A stretch of 64,000 nucleotides of DNA from Streptomyces sp. NBC_00271 (GTDB lineage: Bacteria; Actinomycetota; Actinomycetes; Streptomycetales; Streptomycetaceae), in NCBI RefSeq assembly GCF_036178845.1, contig NZ_CP108070.1, forward strand, positions 7,192,001 through 7,256,000, written 5' to 3'. The number at the start of each line of letters is the position of its first letter. Within the stretch, counting starts at the first letter, position 1. Shown here piece after piece: positions 9,222 to 16,890 of this stretch. The position numbers and the translations under genes were made by a program. The notes beneath the pieces were generated by a model, which saw only the letters and a program-made list of their open reading frames with translations, was not told the origin of the DNA and made no database searches.

Positions 9222-10519
9222 AAGCCATCGCCCAACTGTACGTAGTGACGTAGGGAGTTGGCTTTGCCCGCCGCCGTGAGCAGGCTGTCGCCGGCGATGG
9301 TGACCAGGGCGCGGACACCGCTGTCGGCCCAGGCGCACATGGCGAAGGTCCGATTCCGGATGGACAGCGCCTGGCACTTGAAGAGCACGGGCTGCTTCTT
9401 TTGGGTGTCGTCCCTCAAGACGATCAGCTCCGGCTTTTTCACCACCTTCACCCCAGGTGCCCCGGCGGCCGTCTCCAGCATGTGGTTCCGGGCCCGTCGA
9501 GGGTCCTCGATCCGGCCGTAGGCGCCGTCCAGAGTCAGCCAGTCATACGGATACCCCGACACAGCCGGCCTGTACAGAGCGGACACCTCCGTCACGCTCT
9601 CGTGGTCCGGATCCGGCGCGGTGGCGATGGTCGGGACGTAGTCCGGCCGTTTCTCCTCCAGGATCGCGCCGCTGTCCCAGATCAGCTCAGGGGTTTCGAG
9701 GGTGGCCGGGCCGGCCGGGTACCCCCGGGTGAAGGTCTTGGTACCGAGCACTGGGCCGTGCACCACGCTCCAGGTGCCCAGCCCCGCGCAGAGAGCCGCC
9801 GCGGTGCACAACGCCCACATCGTCCGGCGCGCACGGGCGCGGGTCAGGAACAGTACGAGGACAGCGAGGACACCGAAACCGCCGGCCACGCCGAGCAGGG
9901 CGGCGCCGACGGTCTCCCGGCGTGCTCGACTCTCCTCGGTCTCGCCCTCCTCCTGGGGCGCCGGGGCCGTGACGAGGAAGCTCGCACCGTCGTCCTGCCG
10001 GTTCCTCCCATCGTCCGCTCCTCTGGCCATGGGGACGAAGACCACGCTGCCCATGTGACCTATGAAGGCTTTGTCCACGTGGAACGTCAGCGGGGACACC
10101 GTGTCGCATCTGATGCGCAGACGACCCGGATCCGTAGCACTCTTCACCTTGCGGCAGCTCTTGTGCTCGTCAAGCCCGACCGGTGAGGTGTCCTCGGGCA
10201 GTCTGTACTTGATCGCAATGCCCGCCCCGAGGGGCGCCCCCTCCGGCACGTAGACACGCGAACCGTCCGGCCGGCTCGTGAAGACCTTGGGCCGCGCGGT
10301 AAGGGTCCCGCCCACGTCGCTGGTGAGATAGGGCTGCTCCAGCGAGAGCCCGTAGTCGGGCTTGGCGGGCTCGGACCGCTGTGCGGGCAGGGCCGTTGCG
10401 GGATTGGCCGCTCCCAGGGTGGTCAGGACCACCGTCGCGGCAACACCGAGCGGCACACGCATGGCACGCCTCAGCGATGACGCACGGCGTCCGCCCGGGT
10501 TGGTGCGGTGAGCGAACAT
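9218..10519 (-). CDS. exported membrane protein of unknown function, copy B
   Basis: The second copy of the 433-aa protein at 3559-4860, with the same signal sequence, soluble domain, two membrane segments and C-terminal domain. It differs only near the C-terminus (QLGDGF instead of QLNRGF). The start ATG 10519 and its GAGGGGA site lie inside the duplicated block, so both copies share 64 bp of leader. Upstream sequence diverges just beyond, so the two copies may have different promoters. Its 3' end abuts the truncated Uma2-like gene and its upstream side abuts another broken gene, which suggests this is the younger location. Confidence 0.75.
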   Translation of the reverse strand: MFAHRTNPGGRRASSLRRAMRVPLGVAATVVLTTLGAANPATALPAQRSEPAKPDYGLSLEQPYLTSDVGGTLTARPKVFTSRPDGSRVYVPEGAPLGAGIAIKYRLPEDTSPVGLDEHKSCRKVKSATDPGRLRIRCDTVSPLTFHVDKAFIGHMGSVVFVPMARGADDGRNRQDDGASFLVTAPAPQEEGETEESRARRETVGAALLGVAGGFGVLAVLVLFLTRARARRTMWALCTAAALCAGLGTWSVVHGPVLGTKTFTRGYPAGPATLETPELIWDSGAILEEKRPDYVPTIATAPDPDHESVTEVSALYRPAVSGYPYDWLTLDGAYGRIEDPRRARNHMLETAAGAPGVKVVKKPELIVLRDDTQKKQPVLFKCQALSIRNRTFAMCAWADSGVRALVTIAGDSLLTAAGKANSLRHYVQLGDGF

Positions 10520-10583
10520 CTCTGGCCGTTCCCCTCGAGTCGAGTGGTGCACCCACCAGACTCTCGGCACGGTCGCAGAGTTG
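9233..10583. repeat. 1,351-bp direct repeat, copy B
   Basis: It matches 3574-4924 throughout as far as could be read, in the same orientation. It is bracketed by a truncated Uma2-like gene on the left and a 5'-truncated small gene on the right, as if it had replaced or been inserted into older sequence. Confidence 0.93.
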
Positions 10584-10816
10584 CCCTCGACGACTACGCC
10601 GCCGACACCCATCCCCAGCTTGTCGCCCGCCTGGTCGGCGAACTGCGCGAACTCCTCGCCCTGGAGCTGGACGAGTCCGACTACGCCCTGGCAGTCGCCG
10701 AACTGGGCATGGAGGTCGACCCACCGGCTCCCTAGAGCCCCAGCGGCTGGCTCACCCTCGTCGCCGAACGGCTCGCGGTGCCGCGAGCGGACTACGGGCC
10801 GGACGCCGGTCAGTAA
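10584..10816 (+). pseudogene. remnant of a small conserved protein gene, 5' truncated with internal amber codon
   Basis: From the repeat junction the plus strand reads LDDYAADTHPQLVARLVGEL, then AVAELGMEVDPPAP, then TAG at 10733-10735. It continues in the same frame as SPSGWLTLVAERLAVPRADY up to TAA at 10814-10816. The uninterrupted coding character on both sides of the TAG points to one former gene with a nonsense mutation. The natural start is missing because the repeat copy B lies in its place. The family is unnamed to me; it looks like a small acidic soluble protein. Confidence 0.7.
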
Positions 10817-11007
10817 GGCGCACGGCTCGTTCGCTGCCCCACGTACACCGCGAACGCCGCCCAGGCGGACGGGGCGACCGCGACCATGGGCCCCGTCACG
10901 TCCTTTGAGTCACGGACCGCGACGGTGCCGGGTATGTTGCGGGCGACTTCGACGCACTCGCCGTTGCCGCTGCTGTGACTGGACTTGGTGAACTCGAACT
11001 GCAGCAC
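10810..11007 (-). CDS. DUF397 domain protein
   Basis: A 65-aa protein with the DUF397 pattern: FTKSSHSSGNGECVEVA near the start, then VAVRDSKD. DUF397 proteins accompany XRE/DUF5753 regulators in Streptomyces and are thought to be partners or antitoxin-like antagonists of them. The GTG start at 11007 follows the regulator stop by three bases, so the two are co-transcribed and probably translationally coupled. The 3' end overlaps the neighbouring pseudogene by a few bases. Confidence 0.85.
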   Translation of the reverse strand: MLQFEFTKSSHSSGNGECVEVARNIPGTVAVRDSKDVTGPMVAVAPSAWAAFAVYVGQRTSRAPY

Positions 11008-11010
11008 AGC

Positions 11011-11892
11011 TCACAACTCCTTGCGGATGCGTTCGATCAGGGCGGTGGAATCGCGAAGAGCGAGTCCGCTCCGGACAATCCGCTCGAATGTGGCGTTGTG
11101 GCGCGCGGCGTCGGCCTCGCTCTCCAGCCACAGGGTAGACGAGGTGGTGTCCATGTAGACCACGTCCATCGCGCCGGGTTCGGCGAACGAGACGACGCTG
11201 AAGGCGCTGGTCATCCCGGGATGGGAACCGGCGAGGAAGGGAAGCACCTGAAGCCTGACGTTGGGCAGGCGGGACGCTTCCGCCAGGTGCGCCAGTTGTA
11301 CGCGCATGACCTCGCGGCCGCCGACAAGTTGGCGCAGAGCGCCCTCGCCCACGACAGCCCACAGGTTGAGAGGGTTCGTGTCCGTCAAGCGTGCCTGCCG
11401 CGCGATCTTCGCCTCGACGAAACGCTCGATGTCGTCGGGGTCATCCCAGTCGGCGTTGCCGATCGCGAGAGCCCGGGCGTAGTCCGGAGTCTGCAAGAGG
11501 CCGGGAACGAAGGCGCCTTGCCAGGTACGGATTCCGGTCGAGATGTCCTCGAGGGCCACGTACTCAACCAGAGAGCGAAGCTCGGGGTACTGGTTCCACC
11601 ACCCCTTGGCCTTACGGCGCCCCCGGTCGGTCTTGGCGAGGTTCAGCAGCCGCTCCACGACCTTGGGGTCGGTCACGCCGTACAGGTCGCACAGGATCTG
11701 GATGTCGGGATCGCGGAAGGGGACCCAGCCGCGCTCCATCTTGGCGACCTTGGCCGCAGTTGCCGACAGCGCCTCCGCGGCTTGTGGCTGCGTCAGGCCG
11801 GCTGTGTCGCGCAGCGTCAGCAGCTCACCGCCCAACTTGCGGGCGAGGACGGTGGATACGCGGTTGCCGCGCGTGAACGGGACTGCGGTCAC
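11011..11892 (-). CDS. XRE-family regulator with DUF5753 (WhiJ/Scr1-like)
   Basis: A 293-aa DNA-binding protein. The helix-turn-helix lies near residues 15-75 (LRDTAGLTQPQAAEAL, then AKMERGW). The C-terminal DUF5753 domain has the usual QGAFVPGLLQTPDYAR and ARQARLT segments. GTG 11892 is preceded by GGGAGGT. Together with the DUF397 gene downstream and the divergent ATPase gene it forms the WhiJ/AbaA-type cassette found in many paralogous copies in Streptomyces, where members influence sporulation and antibiotic production. The target here is unknown. Confidence 0.88.
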   Translation of the reverse strand: MTAVPFTRGNRVSTVLARKLGGELLTLRDTAGLTQPQAAEALSATAAKVAKMERGWVPFRDPDIQILCDLYGVTDPKVVERLLNLAKTDRGRRKAKGWWNQYPELRSLVEYVALEDISTGIRTWQGAFVPGLLQTPDYARALAIGNADWDDPDDIERFVEAKIARQARLTDTNPLNLWAVVGEGALRQLVGGREVMRVQLAHLAEASRLPNVRLQVLPFLAGSHPGMTSAFSVVSFAEPGAMDVVYMDTTSSTLWLESEADAARHNATFERIVRSGLALRDSTALIERIRKEL

Positions 11893-12123
11893 GTCGGATT
11901 ACCTCCCGGGTCGCGGCCAGTGTGCAGGTCGTCGAACAGGGTCGCAAAGCGAGGGGACATATTTCCCTGAGACTCCTTGCCTGTCATGCCGCCAGTCAAC
12001 TACTGTCAGTTTTCAAGCGACTACCCAACGACACCGGTTGGCGGAAGTGCACCGCGCTGCCCAAACCGGCACCGCGCGGCAGAGTCACCCCATCTGGCAC
12101 CCTCGCGCAAGGAGACGCACCCC

Positions 12124-12564
12124 GTGACCAACTCCTGCCCTCCCCCTCGCTTCCCCAAGGGCGACGACCGCTACGACTCCGTGGACTACACCCCCTACCC
12201 GAGCAACATCCCCCGCGCCCGTAGGCACGTCGCTCAACTCGCCGTCGACTGGGGTCACCCCGACGTCGCCGGGGACGCGGCGCTGCTGGCAAGCGAGTTG
12301 TGCACGAACGCCCTGCTCCACGGGTGCTTACGGGACCGCCTGTTCCGCGTCGAGACGTCGCTGACCGGCAACGCGCTGCGCGTCGCCGTGACCGACCCGA
12401 GGGGTGAGCGGCTTCCATATATCCCCACGCCCGTCGCCGATGACCAGTTCGGCCGCGGCCTCCTCATCGTCCGCGCGCTCGCGAACCGCTGGGCCGTGGA
12501 GAAACTCACCGTCGGTAAGACCGTCTGGGCGGAGCTGGAAACGCGCGGGGGCCTCGATGCCTAA
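12124..12564 (+). CDS. anti-sigma-factor-type ATP-binding protein (HATPase, RsbW-like)
   Basis: A 146-aa GHKL ATPase. Seen are the N-box region LLASELCTNALLHG, the G1-like VTDPRGE and the FGRGLLIVRALA motif. Such proteins bind ATP and often act as sigma-factor antagonists or regulatory kinases. GTG 12124 is supported by AAGGAG about ten bases upstream. A TTA leucine codon at 12328-12330 makes translation potentially dependent on bldA tRNA, linking it to development. It is divergent from the XRE/DUF397 pair, as is usual for this cassette. Confidence 0.85.
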   Translation: MTNSCPPPRFPKGDDRYDSVDYTPYPSNIPRARRHVAQLAVDWGHPDVAGDAALLASELCTNALLHGCLRDRLFRVETSLTGNALRVAVTDPRGERLPYIPTPVADDQFGRGLLIVRALANRWAVEKLTVGKTVWAELETRGGLDA

Positions 12565-12628
12565 CCTGCTGAGCCGTCTGCGTTGGTGCCGCGGCGGTAC
12601 CTTGGCCGCACGGCGAAAGGAGACGCGG

Positions 12629-12976
12629 ATGGCAGCCGAGTGGCAGAACGCGGTGGCCGAGGCTCAGGAGGCCACCGGGTTCACGGGTGAAATCGTCCGA
12701 CGTACCGTCGAAGGTATCGGGACAGCCCTGCGGCTCGATCACCGCGCCGACTTCTACGCGGAACTCGGCACCCTGGCCGACTCCGGCGGCTTCGAGGCGT
12801 TCCTCAATCACTGGTGGACCCAGGCGCTCGCCGACTCGGCTCCGAACGGAGACGCGCGCGAGGAGGCTGTCGACTTCGCCGATGTGGCCGTCTCCGTGTA
12901 TGCGAGGGCCGTGGGCGGCCCGACTGTCACGCAGGCCGAGATCGACGCCCTCGTCGCCGGAGCGGAAGCCTCTTGA
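12629..12976 (+). CDS. putative antitoxin partner of the RelE-like toxin
   Basis: A 115-aa acidic, mostly helical protein with no membrane segment. It has no DNA-binding motif that I can name. The start ATG 12629 follows AAAGGAG. Its end overlaps the start of the RelE-like gene (TTGA overlap), so the two are translationally coupled, in the usual antitoxin-first order. The antitoxin role is inferred from this arrangement alone. Confidence 0.6.
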   Translation: MAAEWQNAVAEAQEATGFTGEIVRRTVEGIGTALRLDHRADFYAELGTLADSGGFEAFLNHWWTQALADSAPNGDAREEAVDFADVAVSVYARAVGGPTVTQAEIDALVAGAEAS

Positions 12977-13227
12977 GCCACACGATCGTCTGGGAGCGGG
13001 CGGCCACCGAAGGCCTCAAACGACTCCGGGCTCGCGACGGCGACGCGGTGAAACCCCTGGTCAACGCAATCAACGCGCTGGCTGGGAACCCCGAACCCGC
13101 CGCCAGCAGCAAGCTCGGCAGCACCAACCTGCGGCGGCTGCGCGTGGGTGTCTACAGAGCCACGTATGAAATCGACGGAGTCACCGTCGCGATCAAGATC
13201 CTCATGGTCGGCACCACGGCCGCCTGA
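12973..13227 (+). CDS. RelE/ParE-family toxin-like protein
   Basis: An 84-aa basic protein. The pattern HTIVWERAATEGLKRL, KLGSTNLRRLRVGVYRATYEI, then VTVAIKILMVGTT matches the RelE fold, where the LRVGxYRxxY segment is the signature strand. RelE toxins cleave mRNA on the ribosome; ParE relatives poison gyrase. TTG 12973 was chosen as start because it overlaps the upstream stop and gives the usual family length. The family member cannot be assigned more closely. Confidence 0.75.
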   Translation: MSHTIVWERAATEGLKRLRARDGDAVKPLVNAINALAGNPEPAASSKLGSTNLRRLRVGVYRATYEIDGVTVAIKILMVGTTAA

Positions 13228-13766
13228 CGTCGTCGACCGATCAGGAGCCCCAGGTCATCCCCACGCCCCTCCGACGCGGACCCCGGCGGGGCCCCTCGTG
13301 CCCGGGTCGACAGGGAGTGGTGTTCCGGCATTCGTGCGCATGATCTTGGTCGGGTCTGTGGGACCGTAGGGGACGGGAATGAGCTCGGTCACCCCGAGCG
13401 TTCCCCTATGGGAGTTCGCCGGCAGCCCCGGTGGACTGGATCGAGAGAGGGGCGGCGGCCCGCATCAAGGGCCCGCGTCACCCCGTGGTCACGGACCGTC
13501 ACCGCAGTCGGCCATCGTGGCGGACATGGCAGTCGGCCATCGTCCCGGACGCGACAGTCGGCCTTCGGCCCGGATGCGGTCCGGGCAGGGCGCGCATACC
13601 GTCTGGCTCAAGATCCCATCGTCCGGAAAGGCGGGCGAGCTTACCCATCCCACCGGAAACCTATGCGGCGCGTGGCCAAGTTTCTTCCCCTAACGGGCTG
13701 AAGTTTTGTTGATCGTGGGTCAGTTGGCCGCCCCGCCGCCCTACCCTTCAAAGGGTGAACCAATTG
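13228..13766. other. non-coding region with a 25-bp tandem repeat
   Basis: About 540 bp between the toxin gene and the amidohydrolase. Open frames exist in all plus-strand frames over 13379-13712 but encode low-complexity sequence without family features or a ribosome site. A 3 x 25 bp tandem repeat lies at 13505-13579. The last 80 bp, relatively AT-rich, must hold the amidohydrolase promoter. Confidence 0.6.
13505..13579. repeat. three tandem 25-bp repeats
   Basis: Units start at 13505, 13530 and 13555. Each opens CAGTCGGCCATCGT or, in the third unit, CAGTCGGCCTTCGG, and the tails diverge. No spacers and no nearby cas genes, so this is not a CRISPR array. Confidence 0.85.
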
Positions 13767-15053
13767 ATGTCCCGAGAGTACGAGGCCGATGTCCCCGGGG
13801 GAGCAGCGCTCCCCGGCACCCTGCCCGACGCCCTGCGTGCCGAGCTGATCGCGTTCCGGCGCGACCTGCACATGCACCCGGAGCTCGGCAACCAGGAGTT
13901 CCGCACCACCGCGGCACTCAAGGCACGCCTGGAGCAGGCGGGCCTCAAGCCCCGCGTGCTCGACATCGGGACCGGGCTCATCTGTGACATCGGGATCGAC
14001 GCCGGTGAAGGTGCGGGGGAGGGCGAAGGGGACGGGGCACGGGACCGCGTACGGGACCGTGCGGTCGACGGCGGACGCGGCATGCTCGCCCTGCGCGCCG
14101 ACATCGACGCGCTGCCCATCCCGGACGCGAAGAGTGACTGCGCGTACCGCTCGACCGTGCCCGACCGCGCGCACGCCTGCGGCCACGACGTGCACACGAC
14201 CGTCGTCCTCGGCGCCGGGCTCGTCCTCGCCGAGCTGCATCGCCAGGGGCTCCTGCCGCATCCCGTACGGCTGATCTTCCAGCCCGCCGAAGAGGTCCTG
14301 CCCGGGGGCGCGCCCGACGCCATCGAGTCCGGAGTGCTGGAGGGCGTGGGGCGGATCATCGGCGTGCACTGCGACCCGAAGGTCGACGCCGGACGGATCG
14401 GACTGCGCCACGGTCCCATCACCTCCGCCTGCGACCGGCTGGAAGTCTCACTCGACGGCGCCGGCGGCCACACCGCGCGCCCCCACCTCACCACCGACCT
14501 CGTCACCGCCGCCGCGCGCGTCGTCACCGACGTACCGTCCCTCGTCGCCCGGCGTGTGGACGCCCGCAGCGGGCTCGCGGTGACCTGGGGACGGGTCGAG
14601 TCCGGGCACGCCTGCAACGTCATCCCGCAGCACGCCGAGCTCTCCGGGACCGTCCGCTGCCTCGACCTCGAGGCCTGGCGGCAGGCGCCCGACCTGGTGC
14701 ACGCGGCCATCGACGAGATCGCGAACCTGTACCGCGCCAAGTCCGAGATCAACTACATCCGGGGCGTCCCGCCGGTCGTCAACGACCCGGCGGTCACGGA
14801 ACTCCTCCATGACGCCATGACCTCGCGGCGCGGCGCGCACTCCGTCGAGGACACCGAGCAGAGCCTCGGCGGCGAGGACTTCTCCTGGTACCTGGAGCAC
14901 GTGCCCGGCGCCATGGCGCGCCTCGGCGTCCGTACGCCGGGCGAGCGCACCACCCGTGACCTGCACCGCGGCGACTTCGACGCCGACGAGTCGGCCATCA
15001 CGGTCGGAGTCGAGCTCTTCACCGCGGCGGCCCTGCTGGACGCGATCCGCTAG
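13767..15053 (+). CDS. M20-family amidohydrolase / aminoacylase-like metallopeptidase
   Basis: A 428-aa cytoplasmic enzyme of the M20 amidohydrolase (hippuricase/IAA-amino-acid hydrolase) type. Features: RRDLHMHPELGNQEF, the metal-binding CGHDVHT, the general base region QPAEEVLPGGA, a dimerisation segment with DGAGGHTARPH, and late GGEDFSWYL. ATG 13767 is preferred over GTG 13755 because AAGGGTG lies about nine bases upstream of it. An insert of roughly 30 residues rich in Gly, Glu and Arg (about 75-105), made of GGGAC-like repeats, is unusual. It is transcribed toward the nucleoside operon but separated from it by about 270 bp. The substrate is unknown. Confidence 0.85.
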   Translation: MSREYEADVPGGAALPGTLPDALRAELIAFRRDLHMHPELGNQEFRTTAALKARLEQAGLKPRVLDIGTGLICDIGIDAGEGAGEGEGDGARDRVRDRAVDGGRGMLALRADIDALPIPDAKSDCAYRSTVPDRAHACGHDVHTTVVLGAGLVLAELHRQGLLPHPVRLIFQPAEEVLPGGAPDAIESGVLEGVGRIIGVHCDPKVDAGRIGLRHGPITSACDRLEVSLDGAGGHTARPHLTTDLVTAAARVVTDVPSLVARRVDARSGLAVTWGRVESGHACNVIPQHAELSGTVRCLDLEAWRQAPDLVHAAIDEIANLYRAKSEINYIRGVPPVVNDPAVTELLHDAMTSRRGAHSVEDTEQSLGGEDFSWYLEHVPGAMARLGVRTPGERTTRDLHRGDFDADESAITVGVELFTAAALLDAIR

Positions 15054-15233
15054 GCCCCCTCCATGGCGGCGCACAAGTGACGCAGGGGTACCCGGGCCGC
15101 CGGTCCGCCCGATGCCCCGATCGGCACCCCTTCGTCCGCTTGCGTCACCCCGCCGTAACGGGTGGCGCGCAAACGTAACCCGGTGGCGGCACGGTTCGAT
15201 AACGGCCCGGAGAAACCCCGTTCCCCTCCCCTT

Positions 15234-15245
15234 CTACGCGCGTTA
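15234..15245. promoter_or_regulatory. nucleoside-regulon operator upstream of the first BMP gene
   Basis: Reads CTACGCGCGTTA, matching 10 of 12 positions of the palindrome CTACGCGCGTAG found upstream of ada, deoC, the PNP gene and the ABC ATPase gene. It lies about 80 bp before the gene start, and its flank is shared with the site at 16824. Confidence 0.7.
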
Positions 15246-15324
15246 CTGTGCGCCGAAATCGCTGCGTTGGTGGCGTGTTGGGGAAGCGGACCGGCGACGG
15301 CCGTGGGGATGAAGGGTGCTTGCT

Positions 15325-16410
15325 GTGCGTCTGATGTCTCGGAGGACCAGGTTCTCCCAAGCAGCGGTGGCCGTCTCGGTCATCGCCCTCGCGGCGGTCG
15401 GTTGTGGCAAGTCGAGCACCGACACGAGTAGCGACTCGAACAAGAGCTCGTCCAAGAACTCGTCGGGCTACACCGGAAAGGGCATCGGTCTCGCGTACGA
15501 CATCGGCGGCAAGGGCGACCAGTCCTTCAACGACGCCGCGTACGCCGGGTTCCAGAAGGCCGAGACGGAGTTCAAAATCGGCGGCCGGGACCTCGAGCCG
15601 ACCGACGGTGAGTCGGACGCCGACAAGGTGCAGCGCCTGGAGCAGCTCGCCAAGACCGGCTACAACCCCGTGATCGGCGTCGGCTTCGCCTACGCGCCGG
15701 CCATCAAGGAGGTCGCCGCGAAGTACCCGAAGACCACCTTCGGCATCATCGACGACGAGCAGGACAAGGCGGCCAATGTCGCCGACATGGTCTTCTCCGA
15801 GGAGCAGTCCTCCTACCTCGCGGGCGTGGCCGCGGCCAAGGCGACCAAGAAGAACCACATCGGCTTCATCGGCGGCGTGGACATCCCCCTCATCCACAAG
15901 TTCGAGGCGGGCTTCGACCAGGGCGCCAAGTCGGTCAACCCGAGCATCAAGATCGAGTCGCAGTACCTGACGCAGACCCCCGCCGAGGGCGGCTTCTCCA
16001 GCCCCGACAAGGGCAAGGACGCGGCGGCCGGCCAGATCGAAAAGGGCGCCGACGTGCTTTACCACGCCGCCGGTCTGTCCGGTCAGGGCGTGATCTCCGA
16101 GGCCGCCGCCAAGAAGGTGTGGGCCATCGGCGTCGACTCCGACCAGTACGCGCAGTCGGCCCTCGCCAAGTACAAGGACTACATCCTGGGCTCGGCGCTG
16201 AAGAACGTCGGCGGCGCGGTCTACGACCTGGTGAAGTCGGTCGTGGACGGCAAGCCCCTCTCGGGCGTCGTGCGCGGCGACCTGAAGTCCGGCGGCGTCG
16301 GCTTCGCGGACACCAACCCGAAGTACAAGGCCATGACGGACGCCGTCGCGGCGGTCGACAAGGCCAAGCAGGACATCATCGGCGGCAAGGTCACCGTCAA
16401 CACGAAGTAA
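15325..16410 (+). CDS. BMP-family nucleoside-binding lipoprotein 1
   Basis: A 361-aa lipoprotein: a signal peptide with lipobox ending VGC, then a Ser/Lys-rich linker and a PnrA/Med-type BMP domain. Typical segments are YDIGGKGDQSFNDAAY, GVGFAYAPAIKEVA, FGIIDDEQDKAAN, GFIGGVDIPLI and HAAGLSGQGV. BMP proteins are the extracellular nucleoside receptors of Nup-type ABC importers. GTG 15325 is chosen because GAAGGG lies eight bases upstream; GTG 15316 and ATG 15334 are alternatives. It is followed by a strong terminator, so it may be expressed partly independently of its paralogue downstream. Confidence 0.9.
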   Translation: MRLMSRRTRFSQAAVAVSVIALAAVGCGKSSTDTSSDSNKSSSKNSSGYTGKGIGLAYDIGGKGDQSFNDAAYAGFQKAETEFKIGGRDLEPTDGESDADKVQRLEQLAKTGYNPVIGVGFAYAPAIKEVAAKYPKTTFGIIDDEQDKAANVADMVFSEEQSSYLAGVAAAKATKKNHIGFIGGVDIPLIHKFEAGFDQGAKSVNPSIKIESQYLTQTPAEGGFSSPDKGKDAAAGQIEKGADVLYHAAGLSGQGVISEAAAKKVWAIGVDSDQYAQSALAKYKDYILGSALKNVGGAVYDLVKSVVDGKPLSGVVRGDLKSGGVGFADTNPKYKAMTDAVAAVDKAKQDIIGGKVTVNTK

Positions 16411-16445
16411 CTCCGTCGGCCAGGCGGATCAAGCGGATCAACCAC

Positions 16446-16495
16446 GCCCCGCCCCCGGACGCGCCCCCATGGGCACGCCGGGGGCGGGGCGCTTT
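16446..16495 (+). terminator. hairpin terminator between the two BMP genes
   Basis: A perfect 13-bp GC-rich stem (16446-16458 with 16478-16490) is followed by GCTTTC, 35 bp after the stop codon of the first BMP gene. The region 16496-16823 beyond it (about 330 bp) has no gene; it is pyrimidine-rich around 16650-16740. Confidence 0.8.
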
Positions 16496-16823
16496 CACGA
16501 CATGGACGTGGCCACGACCGACGTAACCCCTGAGGGGCGTCTGTCCGGGGTAGCGGAGACGGGGGAGGCTGCGGACGCCCCCGAGGGCCGGACCGGTGGG
16601 TGGGGTCGGTGGGTGGGGCCGGGGATGGTTCCCGGGCCGCCCGCCCCCCGGTACCGCCGCGCATCCCACCCCTCACCCCCTCCCCGCACCCCCCATGCCA
16701 CCGCACAGCCCCCGCCCCCCTTTGCTTTGCCTCCCGCAAGCGCCCCGACGCGTTCCGTAATCTGGGCGGCATCTGTGGCCACAGCTCGGTAACGGACCGG
16801 ACAGAAGGGGTTTTCCGTCTGGT

Positions 16824-16835
16824 CTACGCGCGTTA
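16824..16835. promoter_or_regulatory. nucleoside-regulon operator upstream of the second BMP gene
   Basis: Reads CTACGCGCGTTA, the same variant as at 15234. The two promoter regions also share bases on both sides (TCTACGCGCGTTAC, then a CGGAATC/CGAAATC-like tail), as expected if gene and promoter were duplicated together. Confidence 0.7.
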
Positions 16836-16890
16836 CGCTGCGGCGGAATCAGCGCCTGGTATGGGCGCTTGCACAAAGGAGTCAAGTTCC

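Noticed and set aside
3574..10583. Composite transposon explanation for the 1.35-kb direct repeats
   Set aside because: The repeated unit encodes an exported membrane protein, not a transposase, and no terminal inverted repeats or clear target duplications were found.
13379..13712. Overlapping small plus-strand frames in the 25-bp repeat region
   Set aside because: All three frames are open, there is no ribosome site or domain, and the content is dominated by the tandem repeat.
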